From: Ruegeria halocynthiae
GTDB lineage: Bacteria; Pseudomonadota; Alphaproteobacteria; Rhodobacterales; Rhodobacteraceae
DNA: 64,000 nt
Assembly (NCBI RefSeq): GCF_900106805.1
Contig: NZ_FNNP01000002.1
Location: forward strand, 248,001 to 312,000
Direction of reading: 5' to 3'
Numbering within the stretch: position 1 is the stretch's first letter; every line of letters begins with the position of its first letter. This document shows positions 42,766 through 52,150 of this stretch, piece by piece. The translations under genes were made by a program, and so were the position numbers. The notes beneath the pieces are model-generated. The model saw only the letters and a program-made list of their open reading frames with translations, was not told where the DNA came from and ran no database searches.

Positions 42766-44100
42766 TCAGATGTTGTCTTTGATGTTGTACCAGGTGAAGG
42801 CCAGCGGCAGCGATGCGCGCCGCCAGGGGCCAAGTTCGAACCGGCGCATCGGCCGTTTCATCAAATTGGGATGTGGTCGGGTTTCGCGACCCAGCGCCAT
42901 GTCGGCAATCAACGCGCCGGCATAGGGTGCCATGGTCACGCCGCCGCCATGATACCCCAGCGCGGCCCAAGCGTTTTCCAGCCCAGGAACCGCCCCGGCA
43001 AACGGCACCAGATTTCGGGTCATGCAAATCAGGCCCGACCAAAAATGCGCCGTTTCCACATGCCGCCATTCGGGGAACATCTGTTCAAAGTCGGCGCGGG
43101 CCTTAGCCTCGGTCGCTGCGATGTTGCCTTCGGTCACGCGAACCGAACCGCGAAGGCCCAGCAGCATCCGATTATCCGGCAGCAGACGGAAGTAATGTAG
43201 CAACGTGCGCGAGTCGCAGACCATCTGCTTGCTCCACCATCCCTGTGCCTTGATCTCGTCGTCGCTCATCGGGCGGGTGACCAGAATGTTCGACTGCACC
43301 GGCAGATAGCGACCCGCAAAGGCGCGGGGCAAATCGTCCGAGGAATAACCGTTGGTGGCGATCAGCAGTTTCTTCGCACGCACGATCCCTTTGGGCGTGT
43401 GCAATACATGGCCGTTGTCTTGTGCAATCCGGGTCACCGGCGAATGCGAGAACATGCGCACCCCGGCGGCCTTGGCCTGACGGGTCAGGCCCAACACAAA
43501 CTTCATCGGGTTCAGGGCAAACCCGATGGGCAGATGAACCGCGCCATGAAAATCAGGACTGTTCAAGCCCTGTTCGACCATCTCTTCTTTGGGCACGAAT
43601 TCGTAGGGCAACCCGTATCGATTGGTGTATTCCTGCCCGTATTCTTTCAGTCCCTCAACCGCATCCTTGCGGTGGGCGACGAAGGTGTAGCCTTTGGAAT
43701 GGCGATCCACATCAAGCTTGAAACGGTCCAGATATTCTTCAACCAGATCGACTGAGGCTCGTTCCGCATCGAAAAACAATCGCGCGTCTACTGCCCCGTA
43801 TTTCTTGACGATATCCTCGTCTTCCATCTTGGCGCTGCCGACCGAGACCAGACCACCGTTTCGACCCGATGCGCCCCAGCCGGGACCTTGAGCATCCAAC
43901 AACACCACGTCCGCGCCAGATTCAGCCAGGGTCAAAGCCGCCGAAAGGCCAGTATACCCGCCGCCGATAATGGCAAATTCACAAGTGGTTTCACCGGTAT
44001 GGGCGGGATAATCCGGCAGTGGGGTTTCGACGGTGCTGTCCCAATACCGATCCCGAATTGGCCGGTCACCATAAGCAAGGGGTTCATAAAGTCTCTTCAT
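42766..44100 (-). CDS. FAD-dependent oxidoreductase, DadA/PuuB type
   Basis: 444 aa. The FAD dinucleotide fold lies at about 42-70 (FAIIGGGYTGLSAALTLAES) followed by GWGASGRNGG, the hallmark of the gamma-glutamylputrescine oxidase/glycine-oxidase-like group. C-terminal YFRLLPDNRMLLG and WAALGYHGGGVTM form the substrate/FAD domain. It is closely alike in layout to the enzyme at 55202 (shared MKRLYEPLAYG-type start). It oxidises an amine, gamma-glutamyl-amine or related compound, giving aldehyde and H2O2. It overlaps the tetR stop by 4 bases. Confidence 0.85.
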   Translation of the reverse strand: MKRLYEPLAYGDRPIRDRYWDSTVETPLPDYPAHTGETTCEFAIIGGGYTGLSAALTLAESGADVVLLDAQGPGWGASGRNGGLVSVGSAKMEDEDIVKKYGAVDARLFFDAERASVDLVEEYLDRFKLDVDRHSKGYTFVAHRKDAVEGLKEYGQEYTNRYGLPYEFVPKEEMVEQGLNSPDFHGAVHLPIGFALNPMKFVLGLTRQAKAAGVRMFSHSPVTRIAQDNGHVLHTPKGIVRAKKLLIATNGYSSDDLPRAFAGRYLPVQSNILVTRPMSDDEIKAQGWWSKQMVCDSRTLLHYFRLLPDNRMLLGLRGSVRVTEGNIAATEAKARADFEQMFPEWRHVETAHFWSGLICMTRNLVPFAGAVPGLENAWAALGYHGGGVTMAPYAGALIADMALGRETRPHPNLMKRPMRRFELGPWRRASLPLAFTWYNIKDNI

Positions 44101-44753
44101 CGACCAGCACTCGCGTCAGGTTCGGATGAGGGGGTCTTGCCATCCGAAACGTATGGATCGAGGAATTGACGGATTGCGCACAAAACGCGTTCAGGTGACG
44201 GTGGGGTCGTGCCGACGTGAACCATCGACAGGTACCCCCACAGCATGGACGAAACACCATAGTAGATGGTTTCTACCTGTTCGGCTGACTGACCAACACA
44301 GACCTCGCCCACCAAGCGTCTCAGGGTTTGAGTATGAGTCAGATCATCCGGCCCGACAATCTCGCCATACATCTCGGTGCCCTCGCGCAGGCCCCAATAA
44401 GCGAACCAAACGGCGATCGCTTTTGGGTTCTGTGACGCGTGCTGCAATTCCATCTCGGCCATGCGCATCAGCCGGTCCAACGGATCGCCCTGCTCATCAT
44501 TGCACAGCGCTACCCATTCCTCTTCGTAGGGTTCGCAAAGCTCTCGCAGGACAGCCGTAAACAAGTTCTTTTTGGACTTGAAGTGAACAATAACCAACGA
44601 GTGCGAAACGCCGGAACGCTCGGCCACGCGCCCGATAGTGGTGCCGCCAAGGCCGAACTCTGCAATGCAATCGATGGCAGCCTGCAGAATGCGGGATTGG
44701 GTTTCCTCACCCCGCTTGATGCGTCCATCCGGTTTTGTCACTGCGGCACACAT
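44097..44753 (-). CDS. TetR-family regulator (BetI-like)
   Basis: 218 aa. The N-terminal TetR helix-turn-helix is RILQAAIDCIAEFGLGGTTI and VAERSGVSHSLVIVHFKSK. The C-terminal ligand domain (WFAYWGLREGTEMYGE) resembles the BetI-type. It is translationally coupled to the FAD oxidoreductase downstream (ATGA overlap), so it probably controls that oxidoreductase-cupin-aldehyde dehydrogenase unit. An inverted repeat at 44760-44779, just upstream of its start, is the likely operator. Confidence 0.85.
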   Translation of the reverse strand: MCAAVTKPDGRIKRGEETQSRILQAAIDCIAEFGLGGTTIGRVAERSGVSHSLVIVHFKSKKNLFTAVLRELCEPYEEEWVALCNDEQGDPLDRLMRMAEMELQHASQNPKAIAVWFAYWGLREGTEMYGEIVGPDDLTHTQTLRRLVGEVCVGQSAEQVETIYYGVSSMLWGYLSMVHVGTTPPSPERVLCAIRQFLDPYVSDGKTPSSEPDASAGR

Positions 44754-44759
44754 ATATCT

Positions 44760-44779
44760 AACTAACTGTCCATTTAGTT
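44760..44779. promoter_or_regulatory. Putative TetR operator
   Basis: Arms AACTAA (44760-44765) and TTAGTT (44774-44779) with an 8-base spacer, 7 bases upstream of the tetR start. Typical size and location for autoregulation. Confidence 0.5.
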
Positions 44780-44819
44780 TTCTATCACCACCCGGCGCTT
44801 TGCACTCCGGGAATTTACC

Positions 44820-46121
44820 TTACAATTTGTCGCGAAGGCTGAACCACAGCATCGCCAGAACCAGAAGCGGCGTGCGGAACATCGGCCCACCCGGGAAGGT
44901 CTTGGTTGGTACCTTGGCCATGATGTCGAAACGTTCCGCCTGTCCAGCAATGGCGTCAGCGGCGATCTGGCCGGACAATGTACCCAACGCAACGCCCGCG
45001 CCGGAAAAACCCGACATGGTTAGAATGTTGCCGCCGATCCGTTCAAAATGCGGCATCCGGTTCATGGTGATGCCCAACGTACCGCCCCAGGCATGTTCTA
45101 TGCCAATGTCTTTCAACTGTGGAAAGATCTCGATCATCGGCTTACGCACTGCGATCGCGATATCCGCCGGGAATTTGTAGCCATAGCTTTCGGTGCCGCC
45201 AAACAAAAGGCGGTGATCATCCGAGAAACGGAAGTAATTGATCACGAACTTGCTGTCGGCAACCGCATAATTGTTGCGAATGATCTCTTCCTGCGCCGTC
45301 GGGCTCAACGGTTCGGTGGACACGATGAAGTTGTTGATCGGCATAACCCGCTGTGCCACATGCTTATGCATGGTGCCAAGATAGCCGTTGCAGCCCATAA
45401 CCACGTAGCGAGCCTTGATGCTGGCGCCTTCTGTCGTCACGAGGGCGGGATCGCCTTCCTTGACCTTAGTTACCTTCGATTGCTCGAAAATCCGCGCGCC
45501 GGCGTTCACGGCGAGACGCGCCAGACCAAGGACCAGCTCGAACGGATTCACATGCCCTGCACCCATGTCCAGCGTGCCACCATGATAGGCAGGTGAATTG
45601 ACCAAATGGCGGCATTCATCTTTGTCCAGCAGGCGGATTTTGTCGTATCCATACTTGTTGGACATATGCTCGACATATTCAACACTGTGGGGCTGATAGC
45701 GCTCGCGATGAACCGCGTGGATCACGCCATCATGGAAATCGGCTTTGACTTCGGGCCGCTGGCTCAGCGAGCGCACCAGATCAACGGCCTGTGCGCCGAT
45801 GTCCCATAATTCGCGCGCATGCTCATCACCGACCATACCTTCCAAGTCTTCCTGATCGACCCGCTGGCCCATGCTGACCTGACCACCATTGCGGCCAGAC
45901 GCGCCAAAGCCCACACGCTGCGCGTCCAGAACAATCACGTCATAGCCGCGCTGCGCTAAGTGATACGCAGCCGAAAGCCCGGTGAAACCAGCCCCAACGA
46001 CACAGACATCGCATTCCAGCGATCCCTGTGCTTTGGGAAACCGATCAAGGGTTTCCGCCACGTCGGCGTAGTAAGAATCCGGGTATTCACCCGAGCGGTC
46101 ATTTGCAGTCAGCAGGTCCAT
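44820..46121 (-). CDS. FAD-dependent oxidoreductase, PuuB-like (gamma-glutamylputrescine oxidase type)
   Basis: 433 aa from ATG 46121 (MDLLTANDRSGEYPDSYYA), 14 bases after the aminotransferase stop. A longer frame starts inside the aminotransferase gene. The FAD fold is CVVGAGFTGLSAAYHLAQRG and the following motif GFGASGRNGGQVSMGQR. C-terminal RLLFGGTESYGYKFP and FSGAGVALGTL are typical of PuuB/DadA. Being third behind a glutamine-synthetase-like ligase and an aminotransferase, it likely oxidises the gamma-glutamylated amine. Exact substrate inferred. Confidence 0.85.
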   Translation of the reverse strand: MDLLTANDRSGEYPDSYYADVAETLDRFPKAQGSLECDVCVVGAGFTGLSAAYHLAQRGYDVIVLDAQRVGFGASGRNGGQVSMGQRVDQEDLEGMVGDEHARELWDIGAQAVDLVRSLSQRPEVKADFHDGVIHAVHRERYQPHSVEYVEHMSNKYGYDKIRLLDKDECRHLVNSPAYHGGTLDMGAGHVNPFELVLGLARLAVNAGARIFEQSKVTKVKEGDPALVTTEGASIKARYVVMGCNGYLGTMHKHVAQRVMPINNFIVSTEPLSPTAQEEIIRNNYAVADSKFVINYFRFSDDHRLLFGGTESYGYKFPADIAIAVRKPMIEIFPQLKDIGIEHAWGGTLGITMNRMPHFERIGGNILTMSGFSGAGVALGTLSGQIAADAIAGQAERFDIMAKVPTKTFPGGPMFRTPLLVLAMLWFSLRDKL

Positions 46122-46135
46122 TGGGTTCTCGTATT

Positions 46136-47530
46136 TCAGGCCGCTTTGAACATTCCGTCCGAGCGGATCTGCTCGAGACATTCGTCAAGCGATTTTCGGG
46201 CCCGTTCAATCAGTATATCGATTTCTTCAGGTGTGATGGTCAGCGGCGGTGAAATGATCATCCGGTCGCCGACATGGCGCATGATAACGTTGTTTGCAAA
46301 ACACCGCTCGCGGCAGATGTAGCCAACAGTGCCAGCATCCGTCGCAAATTCCGCACGGGTCGCTTTGTCAGGAGTCAGTGCGATCGAAGCCATCATACCA
46401 ACGATTTTCGCTTCACCGACCAGCGGATGATCTGCCAGCGCTTCCCACTTTTCCTTCAGGTGCGGCGCCGCCACATTCTGAACGTGCTTGATGACGCCAT
46501 CCTCTTCCAGAATCCGCAAGTTCTCTAGCGCAACGGCGCAAGCAACTGGATGGCCGGAATAAGTGTACCCGTGGTTGAACTCGGTCCCATCAAGAACCTT
46601 GGCAACCTTGTCAGATATAATTGACGCACCGATTGGCGCATAACCCGAGCTGAGGCCTTTTGCGACGGTCATGATATCGGGTTCAATACCCAGCGTCTGT
46701 GATCCGAACCAGTTGCCGGTGCGGCCAAAACCGCAGATCACCTCATCCGCGATCAGCAAAATGTCATATTTCTTACAGATACGCTGAATTTCCGGCCAGT
46801 AGGTCGACGGTGGTACGACCACGCCACCAGCACCCTGAATAGGCTCCCCGATGAAGGCCGCAACCTTTTCCGGGCCAACCTCTTTGATCTTTTCCTCAAG
46901 CTGACGCGCACGCTCAAGCCCGAACTCCTCGGGCGTCATGTCACCACCTTCAGCCCACCAATGGGGCTGGTCAATGAATTCGATGCCTGGAATCGGCAGG
47001 CTGCCCTGTCCATGCATACCCTTCATGCCGCCCAACGATGTGCCGCCGATGGTTGAACCGTGATAGGCGTTCCAGCGCGAAATAATCACGTCACGCTCTG
47101 GCTGGCCCTTCTCGGCCCAGTACGTGCGTACGAGGCGGATGTTGGTGTCGTTTGCATCCGAGCCACCGTTTGCAAAGAACACGTGGTTCAGATCGCCGGG
47201 GGCCAGTTCAGCCAGCTTCTTCGCCAGCATCAACGCAGGTACGTGCGTTGTCTGGAAGAAGGTGTTGTAGTACGGCAGCTCTTTCATCTGACGGGCAGCA
47301 ACCTCGGCCAGTTCCTCTCGGCCGTAACCGATGTTGACACACCAAAGACCGGCCATTCCGTCCAGAATCTCGGTGCCTTCACTGTCGCGTAGCCAAACAC
47401 CTTTTGCGCCGGTAATGACCCGCGCGCCCTTTTCGTTCAGCTCATCGCCCTTGGTAAAGGGGTGCAGGTGATGGGCAGCATCTAGCGCCTGCAATTCGGC
47501 GGTGGGCAGGTGGTTTGCAAGTGTTGTCAT
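46136..47530 (-). CDS. Class III aminotransferase, putrescine/omega-amino acid:pyruvate type (SpuC-like)
   Basis: 464 aa from ATG 47530 with GGAGAAG before it. A PLP fold type I enzyme: cofactor-phosphate Gly-Ser motif ANGGSDANDTNIRL, substrate-side RWNAYHGSTIGGTSL, PLP Asp in LLIADEVICGFGRTG, and Schiff-base Lys in MTVAKGLSSGYAPIG. Close to the polyamine aminotransferases that use pyruvate and make aminobutyraldehyde from putrescine, or act on taurine or beta-alanine. It lies 14 bases after the ligase gene and before the FAD oxidoreductase, so a transamination and a glutamylation route are co-encoded. Confidence 0.87.
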   Translation of the reverse strand: MTTLANHLPTAELQALDAAHHLHPFTKGDELNEKGARVITGAKGVWLRDSEGTEILDGMAGLWCVNIGYGREELAEVAARQMKELPYYNTFFQTTHVPALMLAKKLAELAPGDLNHVFFANGGSDANDTNIRLVRTYWAEKGQPERDVIISRWNAYHGSTIGGTSLGGMKGMHGQGSLPIPGIEFIDQPHWWAEGGDMTPEEFGLERARQLEEKIKEVGPEKVAAFIGEPIQGAGGVVVPPSTYWPEIQRICKKYDILLIADEVICGFGRTGNWFGSQTLGIEPDIMTVAKGLSSGYAPIGASIISDKVAKVLDGTEFNHGYTYSGHPVACAVALENLRILEEDGVIKHVQNVAAPHLKEKWEALADHPLVGEAKIVGMMASIALTPDKATRAEFATDAGTVGYICRERCFANNVIMRHVGDRMIISPPLTITPEEIDILIERARKSLDECLEQIRSDGMFKAA

Positions 47531-47544
47531 GTTAGCTTCTCCAA

Positions 47545-48921
47545 TCAAACATTCAACAGAAGGTGCTGGCGTTCCCAGGGGGAAATCTCGCGCTGATACT
47601 CTTCGTTTTCTGCGCGCTTGATATCCGAATAAAGCTGGCAAAATTCTTCGCCGAGAACCGCCCGGATATCGGCTGCATCATCGAACAGATCCAACGCCTC
47701 GCGCAGGCTGGCCGGTAGCGGCTCTTCCGCCTCCCAGACCTCTTTCTTGGCTTCGGCGCGAGGTTCGATCTTGTTGATCATCCCCAGATACCCACATGCC
47801 AGCGACGCCGCGATCGCAATGTACGGATTGCAGTCCATACCAATGACGCGGTTCTCCAACCGCCGCGCAGCCGGGCCGGAATGCGGCACCCGCAAACCGG
47901 TGGTGCGGTTGTCACTGGCCCATTCCAGATTGGCCGGGGCACTTTGGCCTTCGACCGTGATCCGACGGTAAGAGTTTACATACGGCGCCAGCAACGGAAC
48001 GATCTGCTTCATATATTTCTGCGAACCGCCAATGAACCAGCGGAACAGGTCCGACTCAGTTCCATCCTCGTTCGAGAAGATGTTCTTGCCGGTGTCCACT
48101 TCGACAATGCTCTGGTGCACGTGCATGGCGCTACCGGGCTCGTCACGAATGGGTTTGGCCATGAAGGTTGCAAACATACCGTTCTTCAACGCCGCCTCGC
48201 GGATCGTGCGCTTGAAGTAGAACACCTGGTCAGCAAGATGCACCGGATTACCATGCATCAAGTTGATCTCAATCTGTCCGGCGCCGCCTTCCTGGATCAC
48301 AGTATCGATTTCTAAGCCCTGAGCTTCGGCAAAATCGTAGATCGTATCGATCACCGGCCCATGATCATCGACAGCCGCCATCGAATAGACCTGTCGGCTG
48401 GCACCTCGGCGTCCAGTGCGGCCGACCGGGGGTTCGATGGGTTCGTTGGGATCAAGATTCGGCTTGGTCAGATAGAACTCCAGCTCAGGAGCAACGACCG
48501 GTTTCCAGTTTTTGTCCGCAAATGCTTGAACAACTCGCTGCAAAACAACACGAGGCGAGATCGCCAGCGCAGATCCATCGCGGTTAAACATATCACAGAT
48601 CACCTGAACCGAGACATCATCCGACCACGGAACCGCACAGGCTGTATTCATGTCAGGCTTGAGGACAATATCCTTTTCCAGCCACTGTCCCTCAATCTCC
48701 ATATCAACGTACTCGCCCGAGATCGTCTGATAGAAAAGTGAAATAGGAAGCGCCAGATCTGTGGCGGGATCGAACTTCACCGCCGGCATTGCCTTACCAC
48801 GAGAGGTTCCGGCAATATCCGGCACGATGCACTCGACCTCATCGATCTTGCGCTGGCGAGCATGCACCGCAAATTCTTCGGGCAGACTATCCTGCCAAGT
48901 CAACTTTTTCTCGGATACCAT
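47545..48921 (-). CDS. Glutamine-synthetase-like gamma-glutamyl-polyamine ligase (PuuA-like)
   Basis: 458 aa from ATG 48921, 5 bases after AGGAGG. The glutamine synthetase fold is clear: N-terminal beta-grasp (EVECIVPDIAGTSRGKAMP), ATP/metal motifs APELEFYLTKPN, GAGQIEINLMHG, GSAMHVHQSIV, and ATP-grasp end NPYIAIAASLACGYLGM. The type matches PuuA, which joins glutamate to putrescine with ATP. A perfect palindrome at 48968, 47 bases upstream, suggests regulation by the GntR protein next door. It starts the operon with the aminotransferase and FAD oxidoreductase. Confidence 0.88.
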   Translation of the reverse strand: MVSEKKLTWQDSLPEEFAVHARQRKIDEVECIVPDIAGTSRGKAMPAVKFDPATDLALPISLFYQTISGEYVDMEIEGQWLEKDIVLKPDMNTACAVPWSDDVSVQVICDMFNRDGSALAISPRVVLQRVVQAFADKNWKPVVAPELEFYLTKPNLDPNEPIEPPVGRTGRRGASRQVYSMAAVDDHGPVIDTIYDFAEAQGLEIDTVIQEGGAGQIEINLMHGNPVHLADQVFYFKRTIREAALKNGMFATFMAKPIRDEPGSAMHVHQSIVEVDTGKNIFSNEDGTESDLFRWFIGGSQKYMKQIVPLLAPYVNSYRRITVEGQSAPANLEWASDNRTTGLRVPHSGPAARRLENRVIGMDCNPYIAIAASLACGYLGMINKIEPRAEAKKEVWEAEEPLPASLREALDLFDDAADIRAVLGEEFCQLYSDIKRAENEEYQREISPWERQHLLLNV

Positions 48922-48967
48922 CAAAACCTCCTAGGACATCGAATAAGCTGATGTCGCCTGATCGAAG

Positions 48968-48979
48968 TTTTGATCAAAA
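48968..48979. promoter_or_regulatory. Putative GntR operator, copy 1
   Basis: Perfect 12-base palindrome TTTTGATCAAAA, 47 bases before the ligase start. It is identical to the copy at 49788 and shares the central ten bases with the copy at 63238. Confidence 0.65.
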
Positions 48980-49034
48980 AATGAAGATAGTCAATCTCCG
49001 GTTTTCCAAAAGCCGGATTTGATCGCTTTCAGCA

Positions 49035-49682
49035 TCACTTCAATGTCTGCGAAACGAACTTCATTCCTTGGCGAATATCCTCCTCAAAAGCCGACCTGAC
49101 AGCCTCAAAATCCCCCACCCGCAGGGCGACAGTTGCCGCGTGATGTTGATCCACCAAATTAGCGGTTCCAAAGCGACCACACCCGACACGCAGGGCCGGG
49201 CCGATCTGCAACCACAGCGATTCCGCAACGCGTAACAGCACTTCTGCATCTGCTGCTGCATAAAGCGTAAAATGAAATCGATAGTTTGCTTCGAGGTATT
49301 TTCGGATGTCACCGACTTCTATCGCGTGGTTGACTTCTTGATCCAGCCGCTCAAGCTCGGCCGCTACCCCGCTGACATTGTTTTTTGCGCCCATCATGGC
49401 AAGAACCGGCTCTACTGAGACTCTGACCAATTCGATTTGCTCCAGACGAGCATACGTCATGTCAGGAACTTCAACCCGACGGTTTTCGCGAACGACCAGA
49501 GCCCCTTCTGCTGTCAGGCGGCGAATCGCTTCGCGAATAGGAGTGACGCCAGACCCAATCGATTCGGCCAACCCATGTATGGTCAAAGGTTGCCCCGGGA
49601 CGAATTCACCGAAAAGCAGCTGCTCTCTCAATTGCGCATAAATTGTCTCATGCTCTGGCTTTTTGCCTACTAAGCGGTTCAT
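49035..49682 (-). CDS. GntR-family regulator, FadR/FCD type
   Basis: About 215 aa from ATG 49682, behind AGGGAGAG. The longer frame starts too far upstream of it. The N-terminal winged helix is YAQLREQLLFGEFVPGQPL and GVTPIREAIRRLTAEGALV. The C-terminal FCD all-helical ligand domain has conserved Asp/His positions in NHAIEVGDIRKYLEANYRFHF and DQHHAATVALRVGD. It lies between the ligase operon and the divergent transport operon, whose promoters both hold TTTTGATCAAAA, so it is the likely regulator, with a polyamine-derived ligand inferred. Confidence 0.87.
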   Translation of the reverse strand: MNRLVGKKPEHETIYAQLREQLLFGEFVPGQPLTIHGLAESIGSGVTPIREAIRRLTAEGALVVRENRRVEVPDMTYARLEQIELVRVSVEPVLAMMGAKNNVSGVAAELERLDQEVNHAIEVGDIRKYLEANYRFHFTLYAAADAEVLLRVAESLWLQIGPALRVGCGRFGTANLVDQHHAATVALRVGDFEAVRSAFEEDIRQGMKFVSQTLK

Positions 49683-49787
49683 CTCTCTCCCTTCATTGGT
49701 CAACTGGCCAACGGATCGTTCTTTTGAAGTTATAGCCAAGGGTCGCTAAACTATCAAATATGAGTGTAGGGATTGCAAAGAATCATT

Positions 49788-49799
49788 TTTTGATCAAAA
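49788..49799. promoter_or_regulatory. Putative GntR operator, copy 2
   Basis: Perfect palindrome TTTTGATCAAAA in the gntR-potF divergent region, 39 bases before the potF-like start. Identical to the copy at 48968. Confidence 0.65.
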
Positions 49800-49837
49800 G
49801 TGCGATCAGACTAAATAAAACCGAAAGGGAGGAACAT

Positions 49838-50926
49838 ATGCTTAACTTGAAATCAGGCGCGATGGTTTTTGCCGCTGCGATCGCAGCACAAACCGCTTGG
49901 GCCGACGAAGTACGCGTATACAACTGGTCTGACTACATCGATGAAGAGCTTCTGGCGAAGTTCGAAGCCGAAACCGGCATCAATCTGATTTATGACGTCT
50001 TCGACAGCAACGAAGTTCTGGAAACAAAGCTGCTGGCCGGCCAGTCGGGCTATGACGTTGTTGTGCCCTCGGGCACCTTCCTGCAGCGTCAGATCACTGC
50101 AGGCGTGTTCCAGCCGCTGGACAAATCCAAACTGTCGAACGCCGAGCATCTGTGGGACACAATCCAGGAGCGCACCACGCGCTATGACCCCGACAACGCC
50201 TATTCCGTGACCTACATGTGGGGCACCACCGGCATCGGTGCGATCCCTGAAAAAGTCCACGCGGTTCTGGGCGAAGACGCTCCGCTCGATTCGCTGGAAC
50301 TGGTTTTCAACCCCGAGAACATGGAAAAACTGGCCGAATGTGGCGTGTATTTTCTTGATGCCCCGGGTGAGATGATCCCTGCGGCGCTGAACTATATCGG
50401 CGAAAACCCCGATGCTCAGGATGTTGAGACCATCCAAAAGGCCGAGGCCGTTCTGTCTGCGGTTCGCCCGTATGTCAAAAAGTACAACAGCTCGGAATAC
50501 ATCACCGCGCTGGCAAATGGCGACATCTGTGTGGCCTTCGGCTGGTCTGGCGACGTTCTGCAGGCGCGTGACCGTGCGGCAGAAGCTGAGAACGGGATCG
50601 AAATCGTGTATAACGCGGTTCAGGAAGGCTCGCTAATGTGGTTCGACCAGATGGCTATCCCGGCAGACGCTCCAAACGTCGAAGCGGCTCATGCCTTCAT
50701 CGACTTCATCATCAATCCTGAAAATATCGCATCGGCTTCAAACTACGTCTACTTTGCAAACGGTGTGAACCCGGAGACGCAAGAACTTGAAGCAGACGTC
50801 ATTGGTGACACCGCGATTTATCCGGATGAAAACACAATGCAAAACCTGTATACTACCTCTCCTTGGGGGCCGAAAGCACAGCGTGCTGCGACCCGTCTTT
50901 GGACCAAGGTTAAATCGGGCACCTAA
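49838..50926 (+). CDS. Polyamine-type periplasmic substrate-binding protein (PotF-like)
   Basis: 362 aa from ATG 49838 behind AGGGAGG. The longer frame has no site. The signal peptide is SGAMVFAAAIAAQTAWA. The mature start VRVYNWSDYIDEELLAKFEA is the PotD/PotF hallmark. Other family motifs are SGYDVVVPSGTFLQRQ, YMWGTTGIGAIPEKV and CVAFGWSGD. It delivers putrescine, spermidine or a similar cation to the ABC transporter encoded just downstream. It is the first gene of a nine-gene plus-strand operon. Confidence 0.9.
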   Translation: MLNLKSGAMVFAAAIAAQTAWADEVRVYNWSDYIDEELLAKFEAETGINLIYDVFDSNEVLETKLLAGQSGYDVVVPSGTFLQRQITAGVFQPLDKSKLSNAEHLWDTIQERTTRYDPDNAYSVTYMWGTTGIGAIPEKVHAVLGEDAPLDSLELVFNPENMEKLAECGVYFLDAPGEMIPAALNYIGENPDAQDVETIQKAEAVLSAVRPYVKKYNSSEYITALANGDICVAFGWSGDVLQARDRAAEAENGIEIVYNAVQEGSLMWFDQMAIPADAPNVEAAHAFIDFIINPENIASASNYVYFANGVNPETQELEADVIGDTAIYPDENTMQNLYTTSPWGPKAQRAATRLWTKVKSGT

Positions 50927-50948
50927 GCTCTAACAATGCTGATCCAGG

Positions 50949-50979
50949 ACCGCCCGGCCAAATAATGTGGCCGGGCGGT
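50949..50979 (+). promoter_or_regulatory. Strong intercistronic hairpin between binding-protein and ATPase genes
   Basis: Perfect 12-base stem ACCGCCCGGCCA/TGGCCGGGCGGT with a 7-base loop, 22 bases after the potF-like stop and 20 before the ATPase start. No T-run follows. Such hairpins stabilise the upstream message so that the binding protein is made in excess. That is inference. Confidence 0.6.
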
Positions 50980-50999
50980 GTCCGTCAGGAGGGACAAAA

Positions 51000-52139
51000 A
51001 TGAACCAACCGGCAGTTTCATCTACCTTTGAACCTTGGACCGATCCGCAGGAAACACCGCTGATTTCCTTCAAGTCGGTGACCAAGAAGTTCGGTACATT
51101 TACCGCAATCAACGACGTAACTCTGGACATCTATCGTCAGGAGTTCTTTGCACTGCTAGGACCGTCGGGTTGCGGCAAGACTACCCTGATGCGGATGCTG
51201 GGCGGTTTTGAAACGCCCACCGAAGGCGTAATCACGATCGACGGCAAGGATATGGCCAACATCCCTCCGAACAAGCGCGCCGTAAACATGATGTTCCAAA
51301 GCTATGCGCTGTTCCCGCACCTTACGGTCCGGGAAAACGTCGCCTTTGGTCTGAAGCGTGATAATATGCCTAAGGCTCAAATCGAAGAGCGCGTTGAAGA
51401 AATGCTAAACCTTGTTCAGCTTCAAAATTTCTCGCAGCGCAAGCCCCATCAGATTTCCGGCGGCCAACGTCAGCGTGTTGCTCTGGCGCGTTCACTTGCC
51501 AAAGCCCCCAAGCTGCTTTTGCTGGACGAACCCCTTGGTGCGCTGGACAAGAAACTGCGTCAGGACACGCAGTTCGAGCTAATGGATATCCAGGAAAAGA
51601 CCGGCACCACCTTCGTGATCGTGACCCACGATCAGGAAGAGGCGATGACCGTAGCAAGCCGCATCGCAGTTATGGACCATGGCGAGTTAATCCAGGTCGA
51701 AACCCCCGGGCGTATCTACGAATCTCCGAATTCTGTCTATGTTGCTGACTTTATCGGCGACGTGAACCTGATCGAAGGCAACACCAAGCCACGTGGCGAC
51801 GGCAAAACCGAGCTGTTCTGGGCCGAAGGCCAGGCGCCGCTGGTGGCCGAATGCCCGCACGCTCCGGATGTCGAAGCGCGATGCACGTTCGCTATCCGCC
51901 CGGAGAAGGTGAACATCAGCAAAGAACGGCCGGATACTCAGATAAATGTCGTACAGGGCAAAATTCACGACATTGCCTATCTGGGCAATATCTCGACCTA
52001 CAAGGTCGAACTGCCCAACGGCACCATGGTCAAGGCGCAGACCGCCAACAACCGGCGTCTGGCACGCCGTGATCTGACATGGGACGACGACGTTTGGCTG
52101 TCCTGGACTGAAACAGCCGGCATCGTGCTGGACCAGTGA
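51000..52139 (+). CDS. Polyamine ABC transporter ATP-binding protein (PotA/PotG-like)
   Basis: 379 aa from ATG 51000 behind AGGAGGG. The longer frame starts in the hairpin. Walker A is GPSGCGKTTLM, Q-loop FQSYALFPHL, signature ISGGQRQRVAL, Walker B LLLLDEPLGALD, and His switch VTHDQEEAM. A C-terminal TOBE-like domain follows (about 290-370; TFAIRPEKVNI). It powers import with the two permeases that follow at 12-base and overlapping spacing. Cytosolic side of the inner membrane. Confidence 0.92.
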   Translation: MNQPAVSSTFEPWTDPQETPLISFKSVTKKFGTFTAINDVTLDIYRQEFFALLGPSGCGKTTLMRMLGGFETPTEGVITIDGKDMANIPPNKRAVNMMFQSYALFPHLTVRENVAFGLKRDNMPKAQIEERVEEMLNLVQLQNFSQRKPHQISGGQRQRVALARSLAKAPKLLLLDEPLGALDKKLRQDTQFELMDIQEKTGTTFVIVTHDQEEAMTVASRIAVMDHGELIQVETPGRIYESPNSVYVADFIGDVNLIEGNTKPRGDGKTELFWAEGQAPLVAECPHAPDVEARCTFAIRPEKVNISKERPDTQINVVQGKIHDIAYLGNISTYKVELPNGTMVKAQTANNRRLARRDLTWDDDVWLSWTETAGIVLDQ

Positions 52140-52150
52140 CGGGGTAAGCT

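Noticed and set aside
48998-49016. Hairpin CCGGTTTT...AAAAGCCGG as terminator of gntR
   Set aside because: The stem has a bulge and no clear T-run follows on the minus strand, so it is too weak to call.
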